A DNA stretch of 5,428 nt, from positions 1 through 5,428 of the forward strand of contig JAZSMZ010000014.1 in the NCBI GenBank assembly GCA_045536155.1, in the 5' to 3' direction. Under the pieces are notes generated by a model that was not told the DNA's origin, did not search any database, and was given only the letters and a program-made list of their open reading frames with translations. How positions within the stretch are numbered: the stretch's first letter is position 1; the number at the start of each line of letters is the position of its first letter. Below are positions 1 through 5,428 of the stretch, piece by piece. This DNA is from JAZQNC01 sp045536155. GTDB taxonomy: Bacteria > Bacillota > Clostridia > Oscillospirales > CAG-272. The translations under genes and the position numbers were made by a program.

Positions 1-57
1 TTGGTTTCAAGTGTTGTCTTCCTAAGACCGCTTGGCCTCCGACTTGTCCTTTTTGAC
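1..57 (-). other. Apparent frameshift / premature stop in smc just after the hinge
   Basis: Reading leftward on the minus strand, the smc frame gives SVKKDKSEAKRS and then TAG at 22-24, followed soon by an in-frame TGA at 7-9. The -1 frame, entered at the A5 run (positions 50-54), stays open to the window edge. It reads G-Q-V-G-G-Q-A-V-L-G-R-Q-H-L-K-P. The V-L-G-R-Q stretch resembles the G-x-L-S/G-R motif that normally follows the SMC hinge. One missing A in the homopolymer would explain this. A short inverted repeat (GTCTT at 16-20, AAGAC at 24-28) spans the stop. Only about 20 bases remain beyond it, so the cause cannot be settled here. Confidence 0.5.
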
Positions 58-2073
58 CGAACCGCCTGTAAATGAGCCGCCCGCATTGATCAGCTGACCG
101 TCGAGAGTGACGATTCTCGTGCGGTATCCGGTTGCCTTTGCCATGACCGTTGCGTTTTCGAGGGTATCGAAAACGACGGTGCGGCCGAGCATATACTCGA
201 TAACTGCGGTGAACTTGCTGTCGCATTCGACAAGCTCGGAAGCCACTCCGATATATCCCTTGTATTTTTCAAGGGTGTCGCGGCCTATGTTCAATGTAAG
301 AGGGGAGATGGAGGTAAGCGGGTAGAAGGTTGCGCGGCCCGCGTTGTTCTGCTTTAAATAGGATATCGCCGATTTTGCGGCAGTTTCATCGGTTACAACG
401 ATGTTCTGAATGTTTGCACCGACTGCTGTTTCAATAGCGACCGCATGCTTTTCCTTTACGCCGATAAGCTTCGAAACGGGACCGTAAATGCCCTTTATCT
501 CGCCGTGATCGCTTGCACGCATTATTGCCTTAACAGAGTGATTATAGCCCTCAAAGAGCTCGTCCATACGGCGCAGAGTGTCTGTACGCTGTTTTTTGGA
601 CATTCTGTCAAAGTTCAGTGCATTGAGCTCTTCTTCGATCTTTAAAGCCTCGTCACGCTTGGATGCGATCGAGCCCTCGATCTCCGAAAGCTCTGATTTG
701 ATCTTCTCTTCGTTATCGCTGTAATCTTTAAGCGATTTTTCGGCACGTGCGATGCGGTTTTCGATCAAAGACAGACGGGAACGCGATTCGTTAAGCGATT
801 CGGTAAGCTTTTCGCGGCGACCTTCGATGCTCGATATCGAGCTTTCGAGTGCGGCACGTTTTACCTTGGCATCGCTCAGCGAAAGACGGCTCTGCTCGAT
901 CTCGCGGCGCAAAGCGTCCTGCTTTATCTCGATAGAGGCACGCTTTTCGCGCATCTCTTCGAGAGCGGCATTGTCGATTTCGTATTTCTTTTCAAGCTCG
1001 CAAAGCTCCGAAAGGATCTCGGCGCTCTGAGCCTTCTGCGCTTCTTTTCTTTCTTCGGCTTCGATAATCGCGCTCTTTTTTACCTTGATCTCGTTTTTGG
1101 TATCCGAGATCTGCTGCTCGAGATGGCGAATGTCGTTGTCAAGCACCATCTTCGCGCTGTCAAGCGCGCTCTTGCGCTCGCGGTATTCTGCGATCCTCTC
1201 GCTTGTTCTTCCCGCGTTGAGCTTCGATTCCTGAGCTAAGCCGAAAAGACGCTCGCTGCGCGCTTCAAGTGTGTTGAGCGCTTCCTCGGCGTCGTCAAAA
1301 AGACTTTTTGCGGATATGTATTCTGTTTCGACCTTGTCAATCTGAACTCTGACGGCATCAAGGTCGTAAAGCCAGAGTGATACGTCGGTCTGCTTTTTCT
1401 TTTCGTAGATGTCGAGATACTTTCTCGCCTTTTCCGATTCTCTTTCAAGAGGACCGAGACGGGCGGAAAGCTCACCTAAAATATCGTTAAGACGAATGAG
1501 GTTGTCGTCCACACCGAGAAGCTTTCTTTCGGCCTCGTTCTTTTTAAAGCGGTATTTGGAAATACCTGCGGCCTCTTCAAAGATGATTCGTCTTTCCTCG
1601 CTCTTTTGCGATATGATCTCGGCGATACGTCCCTGACCGATGATAGAGTAACCTGTCTTACCGACACCGGTATTCATGAACAGCTCGGCGATGTCGCGAA
1701 GACGCGCCGTTTTGCGGTTGATAAGGTATTCGCTTTCACCGCTTCTGTAGCAGCGACGGGTAACCGATACCTCGTCGTATTCCGAATCGAGCTTACCCGA
1801 TCCCACTCCGTCGGTGTTGTCGATAGTCAGCGTTACCTCGGCATAGGGCAGAGCCTTTCTGCCGTCCGAGCCGCTGAAAATGACGTCTTCCATCTTCGTT
1901 CCGCGAACGCTCTTTGCGCTAAGCTCGCCCAGAACCCATCTGATAGCGTCAGAAATATTCGATTTTCCGCTTCCGTTGGGTCCGACGACGACCGTCATGC
2001 CGCTGTTGAAATCGAGCAGGGTGCGGTCGGGGAAGGACTTAAAGCCTACAAGCTCAAGTGATTTTAAACGCAC
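22..2073 (-). CDS. smc: Chromosome segregation protein SMC, N-terminal half plus hinge; frame ends prematurely
   Basis: SMC is the ATPase of the SMC-ScpA-ScpB condensin, which loads on and organises the bacterial chromosome. The 683 residues read in family order. An N-terminal half-head starts MRLKSLELVGFKSF, with Walker A GPNGSGKSN at 31-39 and a Q-loop around SIIGQGRI at 144-150. A long charged coiled coil runs from about 172 to 500. The hinge runs from about 528 (GIYGPVSKLIGV) to 672, with GRATFYPL at 579-586 and the glycine-rich GGSFTGGS at 665-672. Family members are about 1,150-1,200 residues, so the returning coiled coil and the C-terminal half-head (signature LSGGE motif, Walker B) are absent here. 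The frame stops at TAG (22-24) eleven codons past the hinge glycines. As written, the product could not form a complete ATP site. The start is GTG at 2071-2073, fixed by the family N-terminus and a GGAGG site. The truncation is probably a frameshift at the sequence edge; the gene identity is very secure. Confidence 0.95.
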   Translation of the reverse strand: MRLKSLELVGFKSFPDRTLLDFNSGMTVVVGPNGSGKSNISDAIRWVLGELSAKSVRGTKMEDVIFSGSDGRKALPYAEVTLTIDNTDGVGSGKLDSEYDEVSVTRRCYRSGESEYLINRKTARLRDIAELFMNTGVGKTGYSIIGQGRIAEIISQKSEERRIIFEEAAGISKYRFKKNEAERKLLGVDDNLIRLNDILGELSARLGPLERESEKARKYLDIYEKKKQTDVSLWLYDLDAVRVQIDKVETEYISAKSLFDDAEEALNTLEARSERLFGLAQESKLNAGRTSERIAEYRERKSALDSAKMVLDNDIRHLEQQISDTKNEIKVKKSAIIEAEERKEAQKAQSAEILSELCELEKKYEIDNAALEEMREKRASIEIKQDALRREIEQSRLSLSDAKVKRAALESSISSIEGRREKLTESLNESRSRLSLIENRIARAEKSLKDYSDNEEKIKSELSEIEGSIASKRDEALKIEEELNALNFDRMSKKQRTDTLRRMDELFEGYNHSVKAIMRASDHGEIKGIYGPVSKLIGVKEKHAVAIETAVGANIQNIVVTDETAAKSAISYLKQNNAGRATFYPLTSISPLTLNIGRDTLEKYKGYIGVASELVECDSKFTAVIEYMLGRTVVFDTLENATVMAKATGYRTRIVTLDGQLINAGGSFTGGSVKKDKSEAKRS

Positions 2074-2083
2074 ATTTTCCTCC
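2071..2083 (-). promoter_or_regulatory. smc ribosome binding site and GTG start
   Basis: GGAGG (2079-2083) lies 5 nt upstream of the GTG at 2071-2073. An ATG overlaps the GTG in another frame (2073-2075), but it is only 3 nt from GGAGG and runs into TAA after three codons (2064-2066). It cannot be the smc start. The family N-terminus (hydrophobic strand, then GFKSF) begins right at the GTG, which settles the choice. Confidence 0.85.
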
Positions 2084-2088
2084 GATTG

Positions 2089-2105
2089 GCATTTTTGAAA
2101 AATGC
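2089..2105. repeat. Perfect short inverted repeat (hairpin) in the smc leader
   Basis: GCATTTTT (2089-2096) and AAAAATGC (2098-2105) are perfect reverse complements around a single centre base, so a stem of about 6-7 bp can form. In the minus-strand transcript the hairpin ends 5 nt before the smc GGAGG. It is followed by CAATC and not by a U-run, so it is not an intrinsic terminator in that direction. On the plus strand it is followed by T-rich sequence, but no plus-strand gene needs a terminator here. Confidence 0.55.
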
Positions 2106-2112
2106 TTTATTT

Positions 2113-2141
2113 ATTATCCTGTGCAAGGGGTAAAATTTAAA
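2113..2141 (-). promoter_or_regulatory. Weak second promoter-like match upstream of smc
   Basis: TTTAAA (2136-2141), a 17-nt spacer and GATAAT (2113-2118) lie in the gap before smc on the minus strand. The -10 matches five of six consensus bases and the -35 matches four of six. In AT-rich DNA such a match is easily found by chance, and the TTGAAA/TATAAT pair just upstream is better. Confidence 0.2.
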
Positions 2142-2147
2142 ACGAAA

Positions 2148-3182
2148 TTATCGGGTCTTGTTGTATCCTATCTTTATATTATAACCCGAAATTGTGTCAT
2201 TTTCAATTATTTTGACGTTTTTTATCCGATATTTGCTTATAATTCGATTTTTATTGCACTTGCTGTGACCCGATACCTTCGATGTGCATCCTTTGGGGCA
2301 AAAAACAGTGATATATTTGCCCGAAATGTCATCTTTTATGATGTCAAGCTCACGGCAGAGACGTCTGTAAAAGACCTCGCTTTGGGCCATGTCACCGATG
2401 GCCTCGTTAAATTCACCCGCACCGACAGAGTCGCAAAGCTCCTCCGATGCGCAAAGTCCTATTCGGATCACGGGAACACCGTGCTTATCAAAAATCCCGA
2501 TAAGATCGGCAGTTCTGTTAACTGCCTCTTCATCGCTTAAGGGAAGGTATTTTCCCTCGCTTGCCATCTTGTAAAGAGCGGTCGAGTTCAAAACGACCGT
2601 CGGGTATATTCTTGCGCCGTCGGCACCGATGCGGCAAATTGTCTCGGCGGTGGCTCGCTCGTCTTCGAGATTTGATGAAGGAAGGCCGACCATCATCTGT
2701 CCGATGAGTGTAAAGCCTGCCTTTTTTATCATTTTGCAGGCATTTATCGCACATTCTGCGCTGTGACCGCGCTCGCATACTCGCAAAACCTCGTCTGAAA
2801 GGCTCTGTATGCCCAGCTCGATCGTTTTGACCGAGTAGCGCGAGAGAATGTCAAGAATCTCATCATCGATATAATCGGGACGGGTGGAAAGCCTTATCGA
2901 TTCAACTCTCCCGTCATCGACGTATTTTTGCGCGGTGTCAAGCAGATATATCATGTCGCCGCGATCGATTCCCGTAAAGGATCCGCCGAAAAAGGCGATC
3001 TCTGTCTCGTCATCGGGCGATATCGTTTCAAGTACGCTTTCGATGATACCCACAACCGACGATCGGTCAAACTTTTTGCTGCCCGATATCGTACGCTGAT
3101 TGCAGAAAATGCAGTCGTGCGGACAGCCGAGATGGGGAATGAAAACGGGAATATTGCGATGACGCTTATTTTTGTCTTTCAT
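2148..3182 (-). CDS. Elp3-like radical SAM protein without acetyltransferase domain; substrate unknown
   Basis: A radical SAM enzyme of 344 residues. It binds a 4Fe-4S cluster through CPHDCIFC (C20, C24, C27) and cleaves S-adenosylmethionine. Other radical SAM features follow in order: GGSFTG at 66-71, STRPDYID at 99-106, ELGIQS at 122-127, GQMMVGLP at 161-168, RIYPTVVLNSTALY at 191-204 and IRIGLCASE at 239-247. This is the pattern of the Elp3-related proteins often found beside rnc and smc in Clostridia. True Elp3 carries a C-terminal GNAT acetyltransferase domain. Here only a short C-terminal domain follows, with C295, C299 and C309. The reaction is not established for this group, and I assign no tRNA-modifying role. 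The ATG overlaps the rnc stop as TAATG with only a weak ribosome site, so translation is probably coupled to rnc. The last 50 or so codons are AT-rich and hold a promoter aimed at smc. Confidence 0.85.
   Translation of the reverse strand: MKDKNKRHRNIPVFIPHLGCPHDCIFCNQRTISGSKKFDRSSVVGIIESVLETISPDDETEIAFFGGSFTGIDRGDMIYLLDTAQKYVDDGRVESIRLSTRPDYIDDEILDILSRYSVKTIELGIQSLSDEVLRVCERGHSAECAINACKMIKKAGFTLIGQMMVGLPSSNLEDERATAETICRIGADGARIYPTVVLNSTALYKMASEGKYLPLSDEEAVNRTADLIGIFDKHGVPVIRIGLCASEELCDSVGAGEFNEAIGDMAQSEVFYRRLCRELDIIKDDISGKYITVFCPKGCTSKVSGHSKCNKNRIISKYRIKNVKIIENDTISGYNIKIGYNKTR
2178..2206 (-). promoter_or_regulatory. Probable sigma-A type promoter for smc
   Basis: On the minus strand, TTGAAA (2201-2206; five of six bases of TTGACA) is followed by a 17-nt spacer and a perfect TATAAT (2178-2183). 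It lies inside the last codons of the radical SAM gene in a clearly AT-rich patch. Initiation about 7 nt downstream would give an smc leader of roughly 100 nt containing the hairpin and the GGAGG site. Sequence match and location both support it; activity is inferred. Confidence 0.55.
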
Positions 3183-3919
3183 TACTTTGAGCTGATCGCG
3201 CCGAAAAGCTTCAGCGCCTCGTATGCGGCATTTTGTTCAGCCTCACGCTTGGTGCGACCCTCACCTCGCCCGATAATGTTGCTGTTGAGCTTTGCCTGAA
3301 CGGTAAATATACGGTCGTGAGCTGGTCCGCTCATGCCTGCAAGCGCGTATTCAAGTATCTCGCCCTTCTCCTGCTGAACGATCTGCTGGAGCATCGTTTT
3401 GTAGTCCTCGGTGTGACCGCTTTTGAAGATGCGCCCGATCTCGCTTGTGATAAAGGGCATGACGAAGGTTTTTGTTGCCTCGATGCCGCTGTCCAGATAA
3501 ATGGCGGCAAGCAGTGCCTCAAAAGCATCGGCAATGAGGGACACTCTCTCGCGTCCGCGAGTCATTGCCTCGCCCTTGCCCATAAAGAGGTAGGAGCCGA
3601 GTGAGAAGGTGGAGGCGTATTCGCCGAGAGCACGCTCACAGACTGTACCTGCTCTGATGCGCGAAAGCTCGCCCTCCGGCATCTGCGGATAGTTTTTGAA
3701 AATATCCTCGCTTACGATAAGGGAGAGCACCGAATCGCCCAAAAATTCAAGGCGTTCATTTGATTCGGCCACGTTGCCCTTTGTCTTTTGCTCGTTTGTG
3801 TATGATGAATGGGTCAAAGCACGGTAGAGCAGTGCACGGTTTTTGAATTTGTAACCGATGTCCTGCTCTAATTTATCAAAATCGGTATTCTGTTCAATCG
3901 GAACATTCTTTTTATCCAT
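3182..3919 (-). CDS. rnc: Ribonuclease III
   Basis: RNase III cuts double-stranded RNA and processes rRNA precursors and some mRNAs as a homodimer in the cytoplasm. The 245 residues are the usual length for the bacterial enzyme. The nuclease domain covers about 15-165. Its signature NERLEFLGDSVL at 54-65 supplies acidic residues E55, E58 and D62, and ADAFEALLAAIYLD at 130-143 supplies D131 and E134, matching the catalytic set of the family. A double-stranded RNA-binding domain occupies about 170-241, with DYKTMLQQ at 172-179, GPAHDRIFTVQ at 198-208 and GRTKREAEQNAAYEAL at 221-236. All key residues are present and the gene looks intact. The ATG overlaps the last 8 nt of plsX. A GAGGA site lies 11 nt upstream within plsX coding sequence, a rather long spacing. 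The stop overlaps the next gene's ATG, indicating an operon with coupled translation. Confidence 0.97.
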   Translation of the reverse strand: MDKKNVPIEQNTDFDKLEQDIGYKFKNRALLYRALTHSSYTNEQKTKGNVAESNERLEFLGDSVLSLIVSEDIFKNYPQMPEGELSRIRAGTVCERALGEYASTFSLGSYLFMGKGEAMTRGRERVSLIADAFEALLAAIYLDSGIEATKTFVMPFITSEIGRIFKSGHTEDYKTMLQQIVQQEKGEILEYALAGMSGPAHDRIFTVQAKLNSNIIGRGEGRTKREAEQNAAYEALKLFGAISSK

Positions 3920-4967
3920 TGTTACTGCTTTCCTCGGATATTGCTGCTTTTTCGGCGTCGATCTTGGCGCTCAGCGCGGCAAGAGAATCGACGATCTCGT
4001 TTATAACGCCCTTTGATACAAATTCTTTGGCCTGGCGGATAGCATTTTTGATCGCCTTCGCGTCAGAGCTGCCGTGCGCCTTTATAACAGGCTTTGCAAG
4101 TCCGAGAAGGGGTGCTCCGCCGTGGGCAGATGCATCAAAGGTGTTTTTCATGTTTTTCAGATGCTTCTTTGTGATGAGAGAAGACAGCTTTGTAAGAATA
4201 TTTTTCATGAAAATACCTTTGAGCGTCTTCATAAAATATGATGCCAGACCCTCAACGCTCTTTAAAAGAATGTTGCCTGTAAAGCCGTCGGTAACGATAA
4301 CGTCACATTCGCCGTAGGGAAGAGTTTTGCCCTCGACGTTTCCAATGAAGTTTATAGTGTCTGCATTTTTAAGTACCTGATATGCCTCGACCAGCTTTTT
4401 CGTGCCCTTGGTTTCCTCGGTACCGTTGTTGAGCAGACCGACACGGGGATTTTCGACCTTCATGACCTTGTTCATGTAGATGGATCCCATGACGCCGAAC
4501 TGCAAAAGGTGAGAGGGCTCAACTTCGGTGTTTGCACCCGAGTCGATGAGCAGGGTGGGGTTTGCAAAGGGGAGGACGGTCGCAATAGCCGATCGCTGAA
4601 TACCCTTGATACGGCGAACGAGCAGCGACGATCCTGCATGGAGCGCGCCTGTGTTGCCCGCCGATACAAAGGCATCGCCGTTGCCTTCGGCAAGCATTTT
4701 AAGACCGACTCCCATAGAAGAGTCGCGCTTGTCGCGGACCACGCTGAGAGCGGAGTCCTCCATGGTGATAACACCCTCGGTGTGCACGATCTCTATCTTG
4801 TCATTTCCATCGATGCAAAGAGAGTGCTTTGCGGCGATATCGCGTATGATGCTTTCGTTTCCGACAAGCACAATATTAACGTCGTGCTCGATTGCTCCTT
4901 CAATGGCGCCTAAAACTATTTGCTCCGGGGCATTGTCGCCGCCCATTGCATCGATAATTATCTTCAT
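3912..4967 (-). CDS. plsX: Phosphate acyltransferase PlsX
   Basis: PlsX is a peripheral membrane enzyme that converts acyl-ACP and inorganic phosphate to acyl-phosphate. PlsY then uses this to acylate glycerol-3-phosphate, the first step of phospholipid synthesis in most Gram-positive bacteria. The 351 residues are close to the family's usual 330-350. Recognised motifs are DAMGGD at 6-11, SAGNTGAL at 102-109, GLLNNGTEETKG at 177-188, DGFTGN at 227-232, GGAPLLG at 283-289 and AHGSS at 297-301. A lysine-rich segment at about 249-275 (LKGIFMKNILTK onward) sits in the region that forms the helical dimer and membrane-facing part in the family. The ATG is preceded by AAAGGA with a 9-nt gap. It follows trmFO by 28 nt and overlaps rnc by 8 nt. 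In many Clostridia acpP lies between plsX and rnc; here there is no room for it. Confidence 0.97.
   Translation of the reverse strand: MKIIIDAMGGDNAPEQIVLGAIEGAIEHDVNIVLVGNESIIRDIAAKHSLCIDGNDKIEIVHTEGVITMEDSALSVVRDKRDSSMGVGLKMLAEGNGDAFVSAGNTGALHAGSSLLVRRIKGIQRSAIATVLPFANPTLLIDSGANTEVEPSHLLQFGVMGSIYMNKVMKVENPRVGLLNNGTEETKGTKKLVEAYQVLKNADTINFIGNVEGKTLPYGECDVIVTDGFTGNILLKSVEGLASYFMKTLKGIFMKNILTKLSSLITKKHLKNMKNTFDASAHGGAPLLGLAKPVIKAHGSSDAKAIKNAIRQAKEFVSKGVINEIVDSLAALSAKIDAEKAAISEESSNNG
3931..3935 (-). promoter_or_regulatory. rnc ribosome binding site inside plsX
   Basis: GAGGA on the minus strand, 11 nt before the rnc ATG (3917-3919) and entirely within the final plsX codons. The spacing is longer than the usual 5-9 nt. 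Ribosomes ending plsX at TAA (3912-3914) terminate directly over the rnc start, so re-initiation may matter as much as this site. Confidence 0.5.
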
Positions 4968-4976
4968 GGTATGTAT

Positions 4977-4982
4977 TCCTTT
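4977..4982 (-). promoter_or_regulatory. plsX ribosome binding site
   Basis: AAAGGA on the minus strand, 9 nt before the plsX ATG (4965-4967), in the 28-nt gap after trmFO. The gap holds no hairpin with a U-run and is too short for a separate promoter, which supports co-transcription with trmFO. Confidence 0.6.
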
Positions 4983-4995
4983 ATCTTTTTAGTGG

Positions 4996-5428
4996 TCAGT
5001 TTTCCTTGTTTTCGTCAAAAAGATGCGAAAAATTCTCTCTCATCGTTTCAACGGCACGCTCTCCGATCGCCTCGTGACGCGCCTTTTTGCCGCCCTTGAC
5101 CTTTCTGTCAAGTGAGGCCACAACGCCGAAGTTGGCGTTCATAGGCTGGAAGTTGATGACGTTCGGGTCGCTGATGTATGCGGCGAGCGCACCGATAACG
5201 GTGGTTTGAGGGAAGATGACGCTGTCGAGCCCGAGCGCGCGTCGTGCGGCATTGATGCCTGCGACCATGCCCGAAGAGGTTGATTCGAGATATCCTTCGA
5301 CTCCGGTCATCTGTCCTGCAAAGAATATATTCTTTTTCTCGCGCATCGAATAATCGGCGCTGAGAAGCTTTGGCGAATTTAAAAAGGTATTTCGGTGCAT
5401 GACTCCGTAGCAAGTCGGATCGTAGCCA
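4996..5428 (-). CDS. trmFO: TrmFO, folate/FAD-dependent tRNA (uracil-54-C5)-methyltransferase, C-terminal part
   Basis: TrmFO makes ribothymidine at U54 in the T-loop of tRNA, using 5,10-methylenetetrahydrofolate as carbon donor and reduced FAD. Only the last third is present; family members are about 435-440 residues and the N-terminal FAD-binding part lies beyond the right edge. Counting from the internal Met at 5398-5400, the motifs are MHRNTFLNSPKLL at 1-13, the flavin-site segment FFAGQMTGVEGYLES at 26-40, SGMVAGINAAR at 43-53, FPQTTVIGALAAYI at 63-76 and NFQPMNANFGV at 83-93. A basic tail, KGGKKARHEAIGERAVE, lies at 102-118. That Met is not the start, because the conserved YGV precedes it in frame. 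The frame stays open to the edge, but the residues before YGV (GYDPTC) do not fit the family, whereas another frame does. The gene ends in TGA (4996-4998), 28 nt before plsX. Confidence 0.93.
   Translation of the reverse strand, partial: GYDPTCYGVMHRNTFLNSPKLLSADYSMREKKNIFFAGQMTGVEGYLESTSSGMVAGINAARRALGLDSVIFPQTTVIGALAAYISDPNVINFQPMNANFGVVASLDRKVKGGKKARHEAIGERAVETMRENFSHLFDENKEN
5401..5428 (-). other. Possible frame break in trmFO at the right edge
   Basis: The family sequence before YGVMHRNTF is typically close to AEFVR or AEFLR. The trmFO frame here reads G-Y-D-P-T-C before YGV. A different minus-strand frame (5405-5428) reads W-L-R-S-D-L-L-R, where DLLR matches AEFLR well. Joining DLLR to YGV would need a tandem CTACG-CTACG at 5406-5410, where only one copy is present, so loss of one 5-nt unit would explain the data. 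With only 28 bases available this is suggestive, not proven. Confidence 0.4.

Noticed and set aside
7..24. Reassigned TAG codon allowing smc to continue
   Set aside because: Reading through TAG meets an in-frame TGA five codons on, and the residues in between do not resemble the SMC coiled coil.
600..1550. Recurring GA-rich and TCGATCTCG-like words in the smc coding region
   Set aside because: They encode the Glu/Lys/Ile/Leu heptads of the coiled coil and do not form regular DNA repeats.
1606..2061. Plus-strand open frame of 151 codons opposite the smc ATPase head
   Set aside because: The opposite strand encodes the conserved Walker A and Q-loop of SMC; the antisense translation resembles nothing recognisable.
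2089..2110. Intrinsic terminator between the radical SAM gene and smc
   Set aside because: In the direction of the genes the hairpin is followed by CAATCGGAGG and not by a U-run; the T-rich flank is on the other side.
2212..2243. Plus-strand promoter TTGACG ... TATAAT
   Set aside because: The spacer is 20 nt, longer than sigma-A promoters tolerate well, and no plus-strand gene lies downstream.
2058..2540. Plus-strand open frame of 160 codons opposite the end of the radical SAM gene and the smc leader
   Set aside because: It lies antisense to a well-recognised gene, shows no family motif and has low-complexity hydrophobic content typical of a shadow frame.
3919..4913. Plus-strand open frames of 132 and 134 codons opposite plsX (3919-4317 and 4509-4913)
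   Set aside because: Antisense to an intact plsX with all family motifs; such frames arise from codon bias on the coding strand.
4988..5018. Minus-strand promoter for plsX starting with TTGACG (5013-5018)
   Set aside because: No acceptable -10 hexamer is found 16-19 nt downstream; trmFO read-through explains plsX expression.
5398..5400. ATG as the start of a short 134-codon gene
   Set aside because: It is the internal Met of the TrmFO motif YGVMHRNTF; the frame stays open upstream and YGV is encoded just before it.

Overview
The window is a stretch of bacterial housekeeping genes, all read from the minus strand. From right to left, which is the direction of transcription, the order is trmFO (3' part only), plsX, rnc, an Elp3-like radical SAM gene, and smc (N-terminal half and hinge only). 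The protein families, the order plsX-rnc-Elp3-like-smc, GGAGG-type ribosome binding sites and the presence of a folate/FAD-dependent TrmFO all suggest a Bacillota genome of the class Clostridia, perhaps a gut Oscillospirales-type organism. The class is well supported; the order is a guess from gene order and composition.

Right part (4996-5428): the last third of trmFO, encoding the enzyme that makes ribothymidine at tRNA position 54. After a 28-nt gap comes plsX (3912-4967), which starts phospholipid synthesis by making acyl-phosphate. plsX overlaps rnc (3182-3919, RNase III) by 8 nt, and rnc overlaps the radical SAM gene (2148-3182) in a TAATG junction, so these three are almost certainly co-transcribed and translationally coupled. 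A 74-nt AT-rich gap follows, with a short hairpin, and then smc starts at a GTG with a strong GGAGG site. A near-consensus sigma-A promoter (TTGAAA, 17 nt, TATAAT) lies inside the 3' end of the radical SAM gene and points at smc, so smc probably has its own promoter as well as read-through from upstream.

The genes do not form one pathway. They are a mixed growth cluster (tRNA modification, membrane lipid synthesis, RNA processing, a radical SAM enzyme of unassigned substrate, chromosome organisation) of a kind common in Clostridia.

The oddities worth checking are at the two edges. The smc frame hits TAG 22 nt from the left edge, just after the hinge, and the trmFO frame stops matching its family within the last 28 nt on the right, where another frame fits better. 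Two frame breaks this close to both ends look more like low-quality contig ends than biology. I found no mobile element, CRISPR array, RNA gene, phage gene, defence system or plausible undescribed system. No stretch over 300 bases lacks a gene.
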